Counted from the first letter of the stretch, positions 1 through 7,886 are shown. The stretch: 37,475 bases of DNA from an uncultured Bacteroidales bacterium (GCA_900318665.1 ONLQ01000017.1:1-37475), one strand, 5' to 3'. Notes: a model not told the origin generated them from the sequence alone. Translations and numbers: made by a program.

Positions 1-582
1 GTTGACATAATCGCCGTTGGCGTAGAGAATATGGGCGTAGTAATAGATTGACGCGCTCTTGTATTTTGACTCGCCATCCACCTGCTGCACGAAGCAGGAC
101 TTTGCCTCTTTGTATTTCTCTGCCTGAAGATAGCAGTAGCCGCATTTGAAATTGAACTCGCTGCGATGGTTGTACTCCACCTCGTCGGCATGCACGTTGC
201 GGTAGTGTATCAAAGCACGGTCGAATTTGCCACGGGCATAGTAGAAATTACCAAGATAAAAGCGGGCCATATTGCAACGAGCGCTACGAGGATAGAGACG
301 CAAGAAGCGTTCGAGGCGCGAAGCGGCATCGTCGTTGTCAAGTTTCTCCGCACACACAGCGGCATAATATGTGGCATCGGCAGCCGTAAGACTCTGTTGC
401 GTGGTAGAGGCCGTAATGTCGAAAAGTTGCTGAGCCGACGCATACTTCTCCTTGCGGAACAAGTCGAGCGCACGGTCAAAGACCTGTTCTTGTTTTTGCT
501 CAGGGGTTAACTGCTGGGCATAAATAGCCGGCCCCATCATTACAAAGAGAGAGATAACGACGTAAAATCCAAATCGTTGCAT
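1..582 (-). CDS. Secreted tetratricopeptide-repeat protein, N-terminal part (runs off the window)
   Basis: The reading frame is open from an ATG at 580-582 to base 1, giving 194 codons, so the C-terminus lies outside the window. Residues 1 to about 22 form a signal peptide (basic start, hydrophobic core, AIYA before QQ), so the product should be periplasmic or outer-membrane facing. The rest reads as TPR helices: paired segments rich in A, Y and L, such as ALDLFRKEKYASAQQLF, YLGNFYYARGKFDRALIHY and KCGYCYLQAEKYKEAKSCF. Family knowledge: Bacteroidales carry long secreted TPR proteins, often several hundred residues, that act as scaffolds; substrate and partner cannot be told here. A TAnnTTTG promoter element (TACATTTG, 609-616, minus) lies just upstream of the start. 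The call of TPR is firm; function is unknown. Confidence 0.85.
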   Translation of the reverse strand, partial: MQRFGFYVVISLFVMMGPAIYAQQLTPEQKQEQVFDRALDLFRKEKYASAQQLFDITASTTQQSLTAADATYYAAVCAEKLDNDDAASRLERFLRLYPRSARCNMARFYLGNFYYARGKFDRALIHYRNVHADEVEYNHRSEFNFKCGYCYLQAEKYKEAKSCFVQQVDGESKYKSASIYYYAHILYANGDYVN

Positions 583-608
583 GCTTACTTATTTTGTGTA
601 TTAAGTTT

Positions 609-616
609 CAAATGTA
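609..616 (-). promoter_or_regulatory. -7 element upstream of the 1-582 TPR gene
   Basis: TACATTTG on the minus strand fits the Bacteroidetes TAnnTTTG -7 element, 27 bases upstream of the ATG. At the expected 19-base spacing upstream I see only TTGT rather than TTTG, so the -33 element is weak. Confidence 0.45.
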
Positions 617-734
617 CTTAATTTGCCAAAATTGAACAAGCATTGCGAAACAATCTTACAAACAATAAATTGTGAATTGTAAACCGCTACACGCTACGGA
701 TAGCAACGCCACGGCAGTCGAAGGAAAAAGCGTG

Positions 735-1676
735 CTATCTCGGCAGGTCGAGATAAATAGGCAGATGGTCGCTAATACCGCCTTTGTAGCGCGGACCGGA
801 ATAGGTGCGGAACGGCTTTGTCGTCAGTTGCTTATCGTCTTTTTCTATTAGGAACTCGTTGCGAAAGACATCAAACGCCAACGGCTCGCAACGCGGAGAA
901 CTGATGGCAACCATATTGTCGAGCAACATCCATGAGCCCTGATGGTTGTAACTGCCCGCAAGCAAGGCCTCTTTTCCAGGCAGCATCATAAAACGAGGTT
1001 TCGGAAACAGCGTTTCCACCTCGTCGGGCTCGGCATTGAAATCGCCCATAGCCAAAACCAACGCATCGGGATGGTCAGCCGCCACCTCGTCCATCTGCCG
1101 CCTCATGCGTTCAGCCACAAGACGCCGCTGCTGGTCAGACACATCGCCATTGAGACGCGAAGGCAGGTGGCATACAAACAGATAGAGCGTATCTCCGCCA
1201 TTAATGCGCAGTGCCACTTGAAGCACATCGCGCGTATGCAGTTCCGCTTGAATGTCCGACATATCTATCACTTTCTTTTCAATAAGATGCACGCTGTCGG
1301 AGCGATAGAGCAATGCACAGTCTATGCCACGTTTGTCGGGCGAGTCGTAATGCACCACTTGATATTTCAACTTGCGCAGGGGACCAGACTTGGTGAGTTC
1401 ATGCAGCACCCAACTGTTTTCAACCTCGGCCAATCCCACAACCGCAGGACAGCCCATGGCTATTATGGTCTTGGCCAATGCGTTGCGCTTGCGGTAGAAA
1501 CGCTGATAGTTCCAATGGCGCGCTCCATCGGGAGTAAACTCGTCGTCGTTGGTGAGTGTGTCGTTGCGGGTGTCGAAAAAGTTCTCAACGTTCCAGAACG
1601 CAATACGCTGTGCCTCGGATTGAACGGAAGAAAGGAGAACAGCCATAAAGAAAAAGATTTGTAGCAGTGGCCTCAT
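735..1676 (-). CDS. Secreted endonuclease/exonuclease/phosphatase family protein
   Basis: A 313-residue protein with a signal peptide (residues 1 to about 22, ending SEAQ) followed by a complete EEP fold. The catalytic signature is visible in order: N29 (WNVENFFD), E84 (LAEVEN), H170 (CHLPSR), D212 and N214 (GDFNAEPDE) and D303-H304 (ISDHLPIY). These bind divalent metal and cleave phosphodiester or phosphomonoester bonds. The secreted EEP proteins of Bacteroidales are typically about 300-380 residues; some are annotated as nucleases, and the substrate is not decided by sequence. The gene starts 10 bases after the nitrilase gene stops, so it is probably the last gene of the ribF-LRR-nitrilase run. 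No missing residues seen. Confidence 0.88.
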   Translation of the reverse strand: MRPLLQIFFFMAVLLSSVQSEAQRIAFWNVENFFDTRNDTLTNDDEFTPDGARHWNYQRFYRKRNALAKTIIAMGCPAVVGLAEVENSWVLHELTKSGPLRKLKYQVVHYDSPDKRGIDCALLYRSDSVHLIEKKVIDMSDIQAELHTRDVLQVALRINGGDTLYLFVCHLPSRLNGDVSDQQRRLVAERMRRQMDEVAADHPDALVLAMGDFNAEPDEVETLFPKPRFMMLPGKEALLAGSYNHQGSWMLLDNMVAISSPRCEPLAFDVFRNEFLIEKDDKQLTTKPFRTYSGPRYKGGISDHLPIYLDLPR

Positions 1677-1686
1677 TCCATGTAAT

Positions 1687-2487
1687 TTAGCCTAATATCG
1701 AAAAACGGTCGGCGTCGAGATAGAAAGGCCAGCGTTTACGGAAATCATCGAGTTCTGATTTAGAAAGGGTGGCACAGAGTATCGGCTGCGAGGCATCGCC
1801 TCCGTTGTCAACCCTATTGCCCTTGAAGTCTATCACTTGGGAATGTCCATTGTAAACCAAACCCGACTCGTCAACACCTGTGCGGTTTGCCGCCACCACA
1901 TACCCCACATTCTCTATGGCACGGGCTTTCAGCAGTGTGTCCCACGCTGCAATACGCGATGCGGGCCAATTGGCGCACAAAAGCAGAACATCGTAATCCA
2001 ACGCATTGTCATTATATCTATTACGAAGAGACACTGGGAAACGCAGGTCGTAACAGATTGCAGGCTTGATATTCCAGCCTTTCCACTCAAAAGATGCTGA
2101 ACAATGGCCTCTCGCAACCTGCTCATACTCGCTACTCATGCGGAACGTGTGCAACTTGTCGTAGATATTATATCTGCCATCGGGATAGACGATGTGCATT
2201 CGGTTTCTCACCTCGTCGTCGTATCTCACCAACCATGTGCCGACAAACGCCGCATCGTATTGCGCCGCCATACGCTTGACAAATTCAAGCGTCGGTCCTT
2301 CTGCCTCCTCTGCCAAAGAGCGCATATCTCCGCCAAAACCTGTATTAAAAGTTTCAGGCAACACAATCATATCCACAGGATGGCACATCGTGGCGACAGC
2401 CTGCTCAACCCTGCGATAGTTTCCTTCGGGATTGTGCCACGCTATATCCTGCTGATAAATGGCTATTTCAAGTTTATCCTGTGTCAT
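1687..2487 (-). CDS. Nitrilase-superfamily amidohydrolase, YafV / omega-amidase type
   Basis: A 266-residue cytoplasmic protein with the Glu-Lys-Cys triad of the nitrilase superfamily: E45 (LPETFNTGF), K111 (YDKLHTF) and C145 (ICYDLRFP). The IxYDLRFP context and the overall length match the YafV/Nit2 omega-amidases, which hydrolyse alpha-ketoglutaramate or ketosuccinamate as a repair or methionine-salvage activity. There is no signal peptide. The upstream flank (2501-2604) is an unusual 8-bp tandem repeat array, which separates this gene from the LRR gene and could lie in its leader. The EEP gene follows 10 bases downstream. The substrate assignment is by family only. Confidence 0.87.
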   Translation of the reverse strand: MTQDKLEIAIYQQDIAWHNPEGNYRRVEQAVATMCHPVDMIVLPETFNTGFGGDMRSLAEEAEGPTLEFVKRMAAQYDAAFVGTWLVRYDDEVRNRMHIVYPDGRYNIYDKLHTFRMSSEYEQVARGHCSASFEWKGWNIKPAICYDLRFPVSLRNRYNDNALDYDVLLLCANWPASRIAAWDTLLKARAIENVGYVVAANRTGVDESGLVYNGHSQVIDFKGNRVDNGGDASQPILCATLSKSELDDFRKRWPFYLDADRFSILG

Positions 2488-2500
2488 AATCAGTTGTTTT

Positions 2501-2604
2501 ATCTGATTATCTAAAAATCTGAAAATCCGACTATCTGAAAATCTAAATATCTGAGTATCTGATTATCTGACTATCTGAAAATCCAATTATCTGAATATCT
2601 TTAC
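2501..2604. repeat. 8-bp degenerate tandem repeat array, 12 copies plus a decayed 13th
   Basis: From 2501 the sequence can be cut into consecutive 8-base units, each beginning ATCT or ATCC: ATCTGATT, ATCTAAAA, ATCTGAAA, ATCCGACT, ATCTGAAA, ATCTAAAT, ATCTGAGT, ATCTGATT, ATCTGACT, ATCTGAAA, ATCCAATT, ATCTGAAT, then ATCTTTAC. Phase is kept without indels for 96 bases. The array fills the gap between the LRR gene stop (2606) and the nitrilase start (2487). Confidence 0.93.
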
Positions 2605-2605
2605 C

Positions 2606-3175
2606 TCATTTGCAGTTGCACGCCTGGTCCCACCAGATGCGTACCGATGGCAACAATGCCCGTATTGCCTGCTGATCGTCTCGCGACAACTGGCATGAGC
2701 GCATATCAAGCAATTCGAGGCGTCCGTCAAGGTCGGCAAAACTCTCTGGAAGGGCATAAAGCGCCGTGGACCACACTATTATCTTGCGAAGCGAAAGCAT
2801 ATAGCCCATCTCCTCGGGCAGGGCAACGAGCGGATTACGGCTGACGTCAAGTTCCGAAAGATGCGACAGTTGAGCCACCTCAAGCGGCAGCGAGTCGATA
2901 TTATTGCGCCCAAGATTCAACACCTCAAGGTTCTGCAACGCCACTATCTCCGGCGAGACCTCTTCCAATCGGTTGCGACTCAAGTCCAACTCGCGAAGAT
3001 TCACCATAGAGAACACCTCGGCGGGGATTTTTGTCAGTTTCTTGTGTCGCAGACGAAGGATATAGACATCTTCCGGATTGCGCACATTGGCAAGCGACTT
3101 ATATACTTTGTCGGGCTGCGCGACAACAAATGCGGGCAGCAGCAAGAAAAGCATTATGAGCCAACGAGCCTTCAT
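2606..3175 (-). CDS. Secreted leucine-rich-repeat protein
   Basis: A 189-residue protein with a signal peptide (residues 1 to about 19, ending VVAQ) and then a run of leucine-rich repeats of the LxxLxLxxNxLxxLPxE type, for example LRELDLSRNRLEEV, LEVLNLGRNNIDSLP and LSELDVSRNPLVALPEE. About five or six repeats are present. The C-terminus has two cysteines (QACNC) that could pair as a cap. LRR domains bind proteins, so a periplasmic or surface binding role is likely, but no partner is apparent. Its start overlaps the ribF stop by 4 bases (ATGA, 3172-3175), so the two are probably translated together. Confidence 0.87.
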   Translation of the reverse strand: MKARWLIMLFLLLPAFVVAQPDKVYKSLANVRNPEDVYILRLRHKKLTKIPAEVFSMVNLRELDLSRNRLEEVSPEIVALQNLEVLNLGRNNIDSLPLEVAQLSHLSELDVSRNPLVALPEEMGYMLSLRKIIVWSTALYALPESFADLDGRLELLDMRSCQLSRDDQQAIRALLPSVRIWWDQACNCK

Positions 3176-4101
3176 GAAAGCAACTTTTTTGCCTTTTCTA
3201 TATCACTGAGCATTGCACACCGCAGGTCGTCAACGCTGTCGAAATGCTGAGTGTCACGCAGACGTTCAACAAACTCTACCGACAGCCGAACACCGTACAA
3301 CACACCGCTATACCCTATTATATGCACCTCTATGAGCGACTTATCGACGCCAAACGTGGGACTTGTCCCCACATTAGCGACAGCCTGCCACTGTCGGCCT
3401 TCCAAATTGGCACGCACAGCATAAACGCCATCCATAGGCGCCATGCGGCACTGCCCTTCAAGAGAGATGTTAGCCGTGGGTATGCCTAATTGGCTCCCCA
3501 CATGCCGACCTTCTTCCACTACGCCCGCCAGACTATAATCATAGCCCAACAGACACGATGCCAGCCGCACATCGCCAGCCGCCAAAGCCTTACGCACACG
3601 CGTGGAACTCACCGCCACACCCTCTATCAGCACGGGATTGTCGTGCAGCAGTTCAACTCCTAAAGGCTCGGCAACATCGGGCAGACGGTCGAAATCGCTG
3701 TTGCTACGGCTGCCAAACTGATTGTCGTAACCCAGCAGAAGGGTCTTGACATTGAAACGCTCGCACAGCACCTCGGTAAGGAACTGACATGCCGACAAGC
3801 GAGAGAATTGTTCCGTAAAGGGTAGCAACACAATATCTATATCGCCCAGCGACTGAAGCCGTTGCAGACGCTCGTCAAGCGTGCAGAGCAGCCCGAAACC
3901 ATCGCCAGCACGCCCCAACACACAGCGCGGATGGCGGTCGAAAGTAACCACCATCGGGCGCAGCCCTCTCTCTTTCGCCTCGCCAAGCAACCTCGACACA
4001 ATATGCCGATGACCGGCATGCACACCATCAAACATACCCACCGTGGCAATGGCAGGTTTGTCATTTTGAGGCATTGTGTCGGGATAGCGAAATACAGCCA
4101 T
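3172..4101 (-). CDS. ribF: Bifunctional riboflavin kinase / FAD synthetase
   Basis: A 309-residue two-domain enzyme that phosphorylates riboflavin to FMN and adenylates FMN to FAD in the cytoplasm. The N-terminal FAD synthetase domain shows the nucleotidyl-transferase motif FDGVHAGH (residues 24-31), LLLGYDNQFG (121-130) and STRVRKAL (166-173). The C-terminal flavokinase domain shows GSQLGIPTAN (202-211) and VANVGTSPTFG (241-251). Length is normal for the family (about 300-320). A second in-frame Met at residue 10 could be the true start. It is divergent from rpsP, sharing a 117-base intergenic region, and is translationally coupled to the LRR gene downstream. No FMN riboswitch is visible upstream. 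Confidence 0.95.
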   Translation of the reverse strand: MAVFRYPDTMPQNDKPAIATVGMFDGVHAGHRHIVSRLLGEAKERGLRPMVVTFDRHPRCVLGRAGDGFGLLCTLDERLQRLQSLGDIDIVLLPFTEQFSRLSACQFLTEVLCERFNVKTLLLGYDNQFGSRSNSDFDRLPDVAEPLGVELLHDNPVLIEGVAVSSTRVRKALAAGDVRLASCLLGYDYSLAGVVEEGRHVGSQLGIPTANISLEGQCRMAPMDGVYAVRANLEGRQWQAVANVGTSPTFGVDKSLIEVHIIGYSGVLYGVRLSVEFVERLRDTQHFDSVDDLRCAMLSDIEKAKKLLS

Positions 4102-4117
4102 ATCAAAAAAGAAAGTG

Positions 4118-4125
4118 CAAAAATA
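4118..4125 (-). promoter_or_regulatory. -7 element for ribF
   Basis: TATTTTTG on the minus strand matches TAnnTTTG and lies 16 bases upstream of the ribF ATG. No TTTG is seen at the right spacing, so the -33 half is weak. It sits next to the rpsP promoter on the other strand. Confidence 0.45.
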
Positions 4126-4133
4126 GTGATTTT

Positions 4134-4164
4134 TTTGCCATTACGTAAAACTTTTGTATCTTTG
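4134..4164 (+). promoter_or_regulatory. Bacteroidetes-type promoter of rpsP
   Basis: TTTG at 4134-4137 and TATCTTTG at 4157-4164 are separated by exactly 19 bases, a perfect match to the primary sigma factor consensus TTTG-N19-TAnnTTTG. Transcription should start near 4170, leaving a leader of about 50 bases before the rpsP ATG at 4219. Confidence 0.88.
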
Positions 4165-4218
4165 CACACTGAAGCGGCATAAGCCGTACAATATTAACAA
4201 TCTAAAAAACAAAACATT

Positions 4219-4767
4219 ATGCCTTCAAGAATTAGATTACAGCGTCATGGTAAGAAGAATCAACCTTTCTACCACATCGTTGTTGCGGATGGTCGTGCAC
4301 CTCGGGACGGTAAATTTATCGAGAAATTAGGCACGTACAATCCCCTCACCCAGCCCGCACAGATTGTGCTTGACATCGACAGAGCAGTCGAATGGCTGAA
4401 GAACGGTGCACAGCCCTCTGACACCGCCCGTCGCATCCTCTCCTACAAAGGTGCTATGCTGAAACGCCACCTCCAGATTGGTGTTGAAAAAGGCGCTATC
4501 ACCCAGGAGCAGGCCGATGGTAAGTTCAACCAGTGGCTTCAGGAAAAAGAGGCTAAGATTAAAGCCGCTACCGACGCTATCGAGAACGGTCGTCGCGAGG
4601 TTAAGAAAGCCCGTCTGAACGCCGAGAAGAAAGCCAACGAGGCCAAAGCCGAAGCCGTCGCTGCCAAGCGTCAGGCTATCGCCGAGGCTGAAGCAGCAGC
4701 CAAGGCCGAAGCCGAGGCAGCAGCCGCAGCCGAAAACACCGAAGAGGCCGCTCCCGCAGCCGAATAA
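4219..4767 (+). CDS. rpsP: 30S ribosomal protein bS16 with long charged C-terminal tail
   Basis: The first about 80 residues are the bS16 core of the small ribosomal subunit: [23 protein letters not shown], then [10 protein letters not shown] and the [12 protein letters not shown] segment. From about residue 110 the protein continues as a Lys/Glu/Ala-rich helix and ends in an almost pure Ala/Glu stretch (residues 155-182). Total length is 182 against roughly 80-90 for bS16 of E. coli. Long tails of this kind are usual in Bacteroidetes bS16, so this is a lineage trait rather than a fusion accident. The gene has a perfect promoter and a perfect terminator and is monocistronic. Confidence 0.96.
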   Translation: MPSRIRLQRHGKKNQPFYHIVVADGRAPRDGKFIEKLGTYNPLTQPAQIVLDIDRAVEWLKNGAQPSDTARRILSYKGAMLKRHLQIGVEKGAITQEQADGKFNQWLQEKEAKIKAATDAIENGRREVKKARLNAEKKANEAKAEAVAAKRQAIAEAEAAAKAEAEAAAAAENTEEAAPAAE

Positions 4768-4791
4768 ATCGGTATTCGAAATGAACAACAC

Positions 4792-4823
4792 AAAGGTCGC
4801 CCAATGGCGACCTTTATTGTTTT
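4792..4823 (+). terminator. Intrinsic terminator of rpsP
   Basis: Perfect 10-bp stem: AAAGGTCGCC at 4792-4801, loop CAAT, GGCGACCTTT at 4806-4815, followed by ATTGTTTT. It lies 25 bases after the rpsP stop. Confidence 0.88.
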
Positions 4824-4889
4824 ATATTCGGGGTCATTTCGTCAGATTGCAAATCCGACGGAACCTTATATACCCCATAATAAAAGATT

Positions 4890-4933
4890 CATGTAAAATA
4901 AACCGAGGCTGCAAGCACTTGCAGCCTCGGTTT
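4890..4933 (-). terminator. Intrinsic terminator of pruA
   Basis: Perfect 16-bp stem with a 2-base loop: 4900-4915 pairs with 4918-4933 (core CCGAGGCTGCAAG / CTTGCAGCCTCGG). On the minus strand the stem is followed by a T-rich run (TTTATTTTACAT). It lies just downstream of the pruA stop and may also stop read-through from rpsP. Confidence 0.85.
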
Positions 4934-4950
4934 CAAAATATCGCTATTCT

Positions 4951-6585
4951 TTATTCAGCGGCGCTGACAAAGGGGTAGGAGTAATCCTCGGCGGGAGCGA
5001 AGGTCTCCTTGATGGCCTGCGGGCTGACCCAGCGCAGCAGGTTGAGGTAGGAACCGGCCTTGTCGTTGGTACCGCTGGCGCGGGCACCGCCAAAGGGCTG
5101 CTGTCCGACAACGGCACCTGTGGGCTTGTCGTTGAAATAGATATTGCCGGCAGCATATTTCAGCACATCGTAAGCCTCGTGGAGAGCCTTGCGGCAGGTG
5201 CTGAAGATAGCACCCGTCAAAGCGTAGGGCGAAGTGCTGTTGCAGAGTTGCAGTGTCTCGGCATACTTGTCATCGTCATAGACATAGATGGTGATGATGG
5301 GTCCGAAGATTTCCTCGCACATCGACTTGTAGTCGGGTTTCTTGGCAAGGATGACCGTAGGCTGTACGAAATAGCCAACGCTCTTGTCGCCGGTGCCGCC
5401 AAATACGATTTCGGCATCGGGGCTCTGCTTGGCATGCTCTATATAGTTCATGCAGTTGTCAAACGAAGCCTCGTCGATAACGGCATTGACGAAAGCGGAG
5501 AAGTCGCGCACATCGCCGACCTTGATGGTAGAAATCATCTCGCCGACAAGTTTCTTCACCTCGGGCCACATGCTGGCAGGCACATAGGCACGCGAAGCGG
5601 CGGAGCATTTCTGCCCCTGATATTCGAAAGCGCCACGCACGATGGCGGTAGCCACTTGGCGCACGTTGGCCGAATGATGCACAAAGATGAAATCCTTGCC
5701 GCCAGTCTCGCCGACAATCTTAGGATAGGTCTTATAGTTGTTGATATTCTCGCCGATAGATTTCCAGAATCCGTTGAAGGTGTTGGTACCGCCAGTGAAA
5801 TGCACACCGCCGAAGTCGGGACTTGCAAACACCACTTTGCCAATCAAAGCACCGCTACCGGGCAGGAAGTTCACCACGCCGTCGGGCAGACCTGCCTCTT
5901 TGTAAATCTTCATCAGCAGGTAGTTAGACAGAAGAGCCGTAGTGGAGGGTTTCCACAGCGTCACGTTGCCCATCAGCACGGGCGACATTTCGAGGTTGCT
6001 GGCAATAGAGGTGAAGTTAAACGGCGTAACGGCGAGGATGAAACCTTCGAGCGGACGATAGGTAACATAGTTGAGCGTACCATTGTCGCTGCAAGGCTGG
6101 TCAGCATAAATCTGCGACATATAGTGTGCGTTATAGCGCAGGAAGTCAACCAATTCGCAAGCGCTGTCAATCTCGGCCTGCATAGTGGTCTTGCCCTGAC
6201 CAAGCATCGTGGCGGCATTAATCAGATAGCGATATTTACCAGCAATGAGGGTAGCAATCTTCTGGCAGATGCTTGCACGCTCAATCCACGGAGTCTCAGC
6301 CCACTGCTTGCGAGCCTCCATTGCGGCCTCGATAGCCATCTGAACCTCTTTTTCTCCCACCTTGTGGTAGTTAGCCAGGACGTGCTTGTTCTCCGTAGGC
6401 ATAACCACGGTGCCCATGTTGCCGGTGCGAATCTCCTTGCCACCTATAATAATAGGTATCTCCGTCACGGTGTTGTAGAGTTCGCCGAGAGCCTCGCGGA
6501 TTTTCTTACGCTCTGGGCTGCCAGGTGCATAACCGAGTACGGGCTCATTGGCCGGTTTGGGGAAAGAAAAGATGGTGTTGTTCAT
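4951..6585 (-). CDS. pruA: L-glutamate gamma-semialdehyde (1-pyrroline-5-carboxylate) dehydrogenase
   Basis: A 544-residue aldehyde dehydrogenase that oxidises glutamate semialdehyde to glutamate with NAD+, the second step of proline catabolism. Visible landmarks are PFNF (188-191), the NAD-binding HFTGGTNTF region (262-270), the catalytic Glu in GETGGKD (E293) and the catalytic Cys in YQGQKCSAASR (C327). Length and motifs match the single-domain P5CDH of Bacteroidetes and of eukaryotic mitochondria, not the PutA fusion; no proline dehydrogenase gene is present in the window. It stands alone between a terminator and a candidate promoter (TTGC-N19-TAATTTTG, minus, 6626-6656). Confidence 0.95.
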   Translation of the reverse strand: MNNTIFSFPKPANEPVLGYAPGSPERKKIREALGELYNTVTEIPIIIGGKEIRTGNMGTVVMPTENKHVLANYHKVGEKEVQMAIEAAMEARKQWAETPWIERASICQKIATLIAGKYRYLINAATMLGQGKTTMQAEIDSACELVDFLRYNAHYMSQIYADQPCSDNGTLNYVTYRPLEGFILAVTPFNFTSIASNLEMSPVLMGNVTLWKPSTTALLSNYLLMKIYKEAGLPDGVVNFLPGSGALIGKVVFASPDFGGVHFTGGTNTFNGFWKSIGENINNYKTYPKIVGETGGKDFIFVHHSANVRQVATAIVRGAFEYQGQKCSAASRAYVPASMWPEVKKLVGEMISTIKVGDVRDFSAFVNAVIDEASFDNCMNYIEHAKQSPDAEIVFGGTGDKSVGYFVQPTVILAKKPDYKSMCEEIFGPIITIYVYDDDKYAETLQLCNSTSPYALTGAIFSTCRKALHEAYDVLKYAAGNIYFNDKPTGAVVGQQPFGGARASGTNDKAGSYLNLLRWVSPQAIKETFAPAEDYSYPFVSAAE

Positions 6586-6625
6586 GGTACTTTTGTTTTA
6601 TGTTAATATTTCAAAAAAGCGACTA

Positions 6626-6656
6626 CAAAATTATAAAATTTCCAAATAAACTGCAA
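6626..6656 (-). promoter_or_regulatory. Candidate pruA promoter
   Basis: On the minus strand TAATTTTG (6626-6633) fits the TAnnTTTG -7 element, with TTGC (6653-6656) 19 bases further upstream in place of TTTG. It lies about 40 bases upstream of the pruA ATG. Confidence 0.5.
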
Positions 6657-6726
6657 GTTTTTTTCTTTTCTCCGCCTCTATATCCAAACGAGCACCCATT
6701 TATGCTAATCGGTTTTCGCCACAAAA

Positions 6727-6761
6727 AGCCTTCGCAAGCCGTACAATGGCTTGCGAAGGCT
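6727..6761 (-). terminator. Hairpin 1 of three; terminator-like for the lipoprotein gene
   Basis: Perfect 14-bp stem: AGCCTTCGCAAGCC (6727-6740), loop GTACAAT, GGCTTGCGAAGGCT (6748-6761). On the minus strand it is followed by TTTTT, so it can act as an intrinsic terminator for the lipoprotein gene ending at 6841. Confidence 0.75.
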
Positions 6762-6795
6762 GTCTTTCTGTCGGGCTTTGCCCGAACAGAAAGAC
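6762..6795. repeat. Hairpin 2 of three
   Basis: GTCTTTCTGTCGGGC (6762-6776), loop TTT, then GCCCGA-A-CAGAAAGAC (6780-6795). A 15-bp stem with one bulged A. It abuts hairpin 1 directly, with no T-run of its own on either side. Confidence 0.82.
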
Positions 6796-6814
6796 AATGA
6801 TTGGGAATGTCCTG

Positions 6815-6840
6815 CGATTGCGCTCTTGCGTGCGCAATCG
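6815..6840. repeat. Hairpin 3 of three, abutting a stop codon
   Basis: CGATTGCGC (6815-6823), loop of 8, GCGCAATCG (6832-6840). Perfect 9-bp stem whose edge touches the stop codon of the FISUMP lipoprotein gene at 6841-6843. Confidence 0.8.
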
Positions 6841-7398
6841 TTAATCTTGGACGAGACGAACGGAGAAGCCGTAGCAGCGACTGTAGTCGTACATGCACAC
6901 GATGCCGGAACTGAAGTAGAGGTCCCATGCGTAGTCGGAATCTTTGGGCGTGGACGACCAGTAGTTGCCGTAGTAGCCCACGTAGTCCACGCTTCCACTG
7001 CAATTGCGGAGGCCCGCGGCGGGCAGAACTATATAATTACCATTGGGGCCAGTCACCCTGTATCCACTACCATTCCACATCCACTGGCACCTATCTATCA
7101 ATTCCTCACATTGAGCCTCGGTAGGGAGACTATTGCCAAACCTTGAGACAGCCTCATCATAAGTAAAAAAGTCATACTGAGCATCGGCTGCATTTATCTC
7201 ATTTGATGCTTTCCATTTGGTTCCACTGGGCAAGCCCAAATCAATATACCTACAATCAGATGCATTATATTCAGATGCAACCCCAGAATTTGACTCCACG
7301 CTGGAATTTGACTCATCGTCGTTCTTTGTGCAACTGAATACCAAACAAATTGAAAGCGCCATAAGGCACATCAGACTTAAACTAATTACTTTTTTCAT
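6841..7398 (-). CDS. Lipoprotein with FISUMP-type (Fibrobacter succinogenes major paralogous) domain
   Basis: I take the ATG at 7396-7398 as the start because it opens a classic lipoprotein signal: MKKVISLSLMCLMALSICLV then FSC, with the lipid-carrying Cys at residue 23; the frame stays open for another 43 codons upstream, but those residues look like non-coding DNA. The 185-residue product has an acidic/Ser linker, then YIDLGLPSGTKWKASN, LPTEAQCEELIDRCQW, GNYIVLPAAG, YWSSTP and a closing SVRLVQD. These are hallmarks of the FISUMP / DUF1566-like domain found in many copies in Bacteroidales surface lipoproteins. The usual GDYFAWGE segment is degenerate (INAADAQYDFF). The role is unknown; carbohydrate or protein binding at the cell surface is only a guess. 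The gene is isolated, flanked by repeat structures. Confidence 0.82.
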   Translation of the reverse strand: MKKVISLSLMCLMALSICLVFSCTKNDDESNSSVESNSGVASEYNASDCRYIDLGLPSGTKWKASNEINAADAQYDFFTYDEAVSRFGNSLPTEAQCEELIDRCQWMWNGSGYRVTGPNGNYIVLPAAGLRNCSGSVDYVGYYGNYWSSTPKDSDYAWDLYFSSGIVCMYDYSRCYGFSVRLVQD

Positions 7399-7509
7399 TT
7401 TTTTATATAGTTTAATTACGCCTACTCTATTATGCAGTTTTCGGCTTCCCCGCTGATTCTTTGATTGAGTCGGAGTTCGTTGTTCAAGTAAATAAAGAGG
7501 CACGAAAAA

Positions 7510-7600
7510 AGGCGTAAATCCTTTCATTTAATAGCCACTTATTTTTTCGGAGGGTGTCTGGAATACCTTTGTGTAAATAAGTGGTATGGAATTCACGCCT
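7510..7600. repeat. Nested inverted repeat
   Basis: Outer arms AGGCGTAAATCC (7510-7521) and GGAATTCACGCCT (7588-7600) are near-complementary; inner arms CCACTTATTT (7535-7544) and AAATAAGTGG (7575-7584) are perfectly complementary. The two pairs are co-linear, so one long stem-loop of about 90 bases is possible. Confidence 0.75.
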
Positions 7601-7878
7601 ATGCGCGAACTTCCGCAAACTTATTCCCACACTTGGATAAATGTTTTCCAGACGTTTTCCGAAAGAGAACAAGAGCGTCAGCTCAATATGTCTATGTTAT
7701 TCTGTCGTTATGCCATTATTGCTGTAAAATTTGTTTGTGATTTGCAAAGGTACATGTTTTTCTTGATATTGTTGGGTTTTGTGGTGGAAATTTATTTATA
7801 ACTGCGGATGAAAAATCGTTTAAAGAGGATAGAAAATTCAAAAATCGGGTCTTACTATTTCATTTCGATAAATACATG

Positions 7879-7886
7879 TATTTTTG
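7879..7886 (+). promoter_or_regulatory. -7 element for the lipoprotein flavodoxin gene
   Basis: TATTTTTG fits TAnnTTTG, 42 bases upstream of the ATG at 7929. The -33 region holds ATTTC rather than TTTG. Confidence 0.45.

Noticed and set aside
4180-6747. Shared 12-mer AAGCCGTACAAT near rpsP and in hairpin 1
   Set aside because: Many 12-base matches are expected by chance in 37 kb, and the contexts differ.
7484-7801. Short ORFs on both strands in the region between the FISUMP and flavodoxin genes
   Set aside because: No signal peptide, domain or codon pattern typical of the neighbouring genes; they overlap an inverted repeat and look like chance frames.
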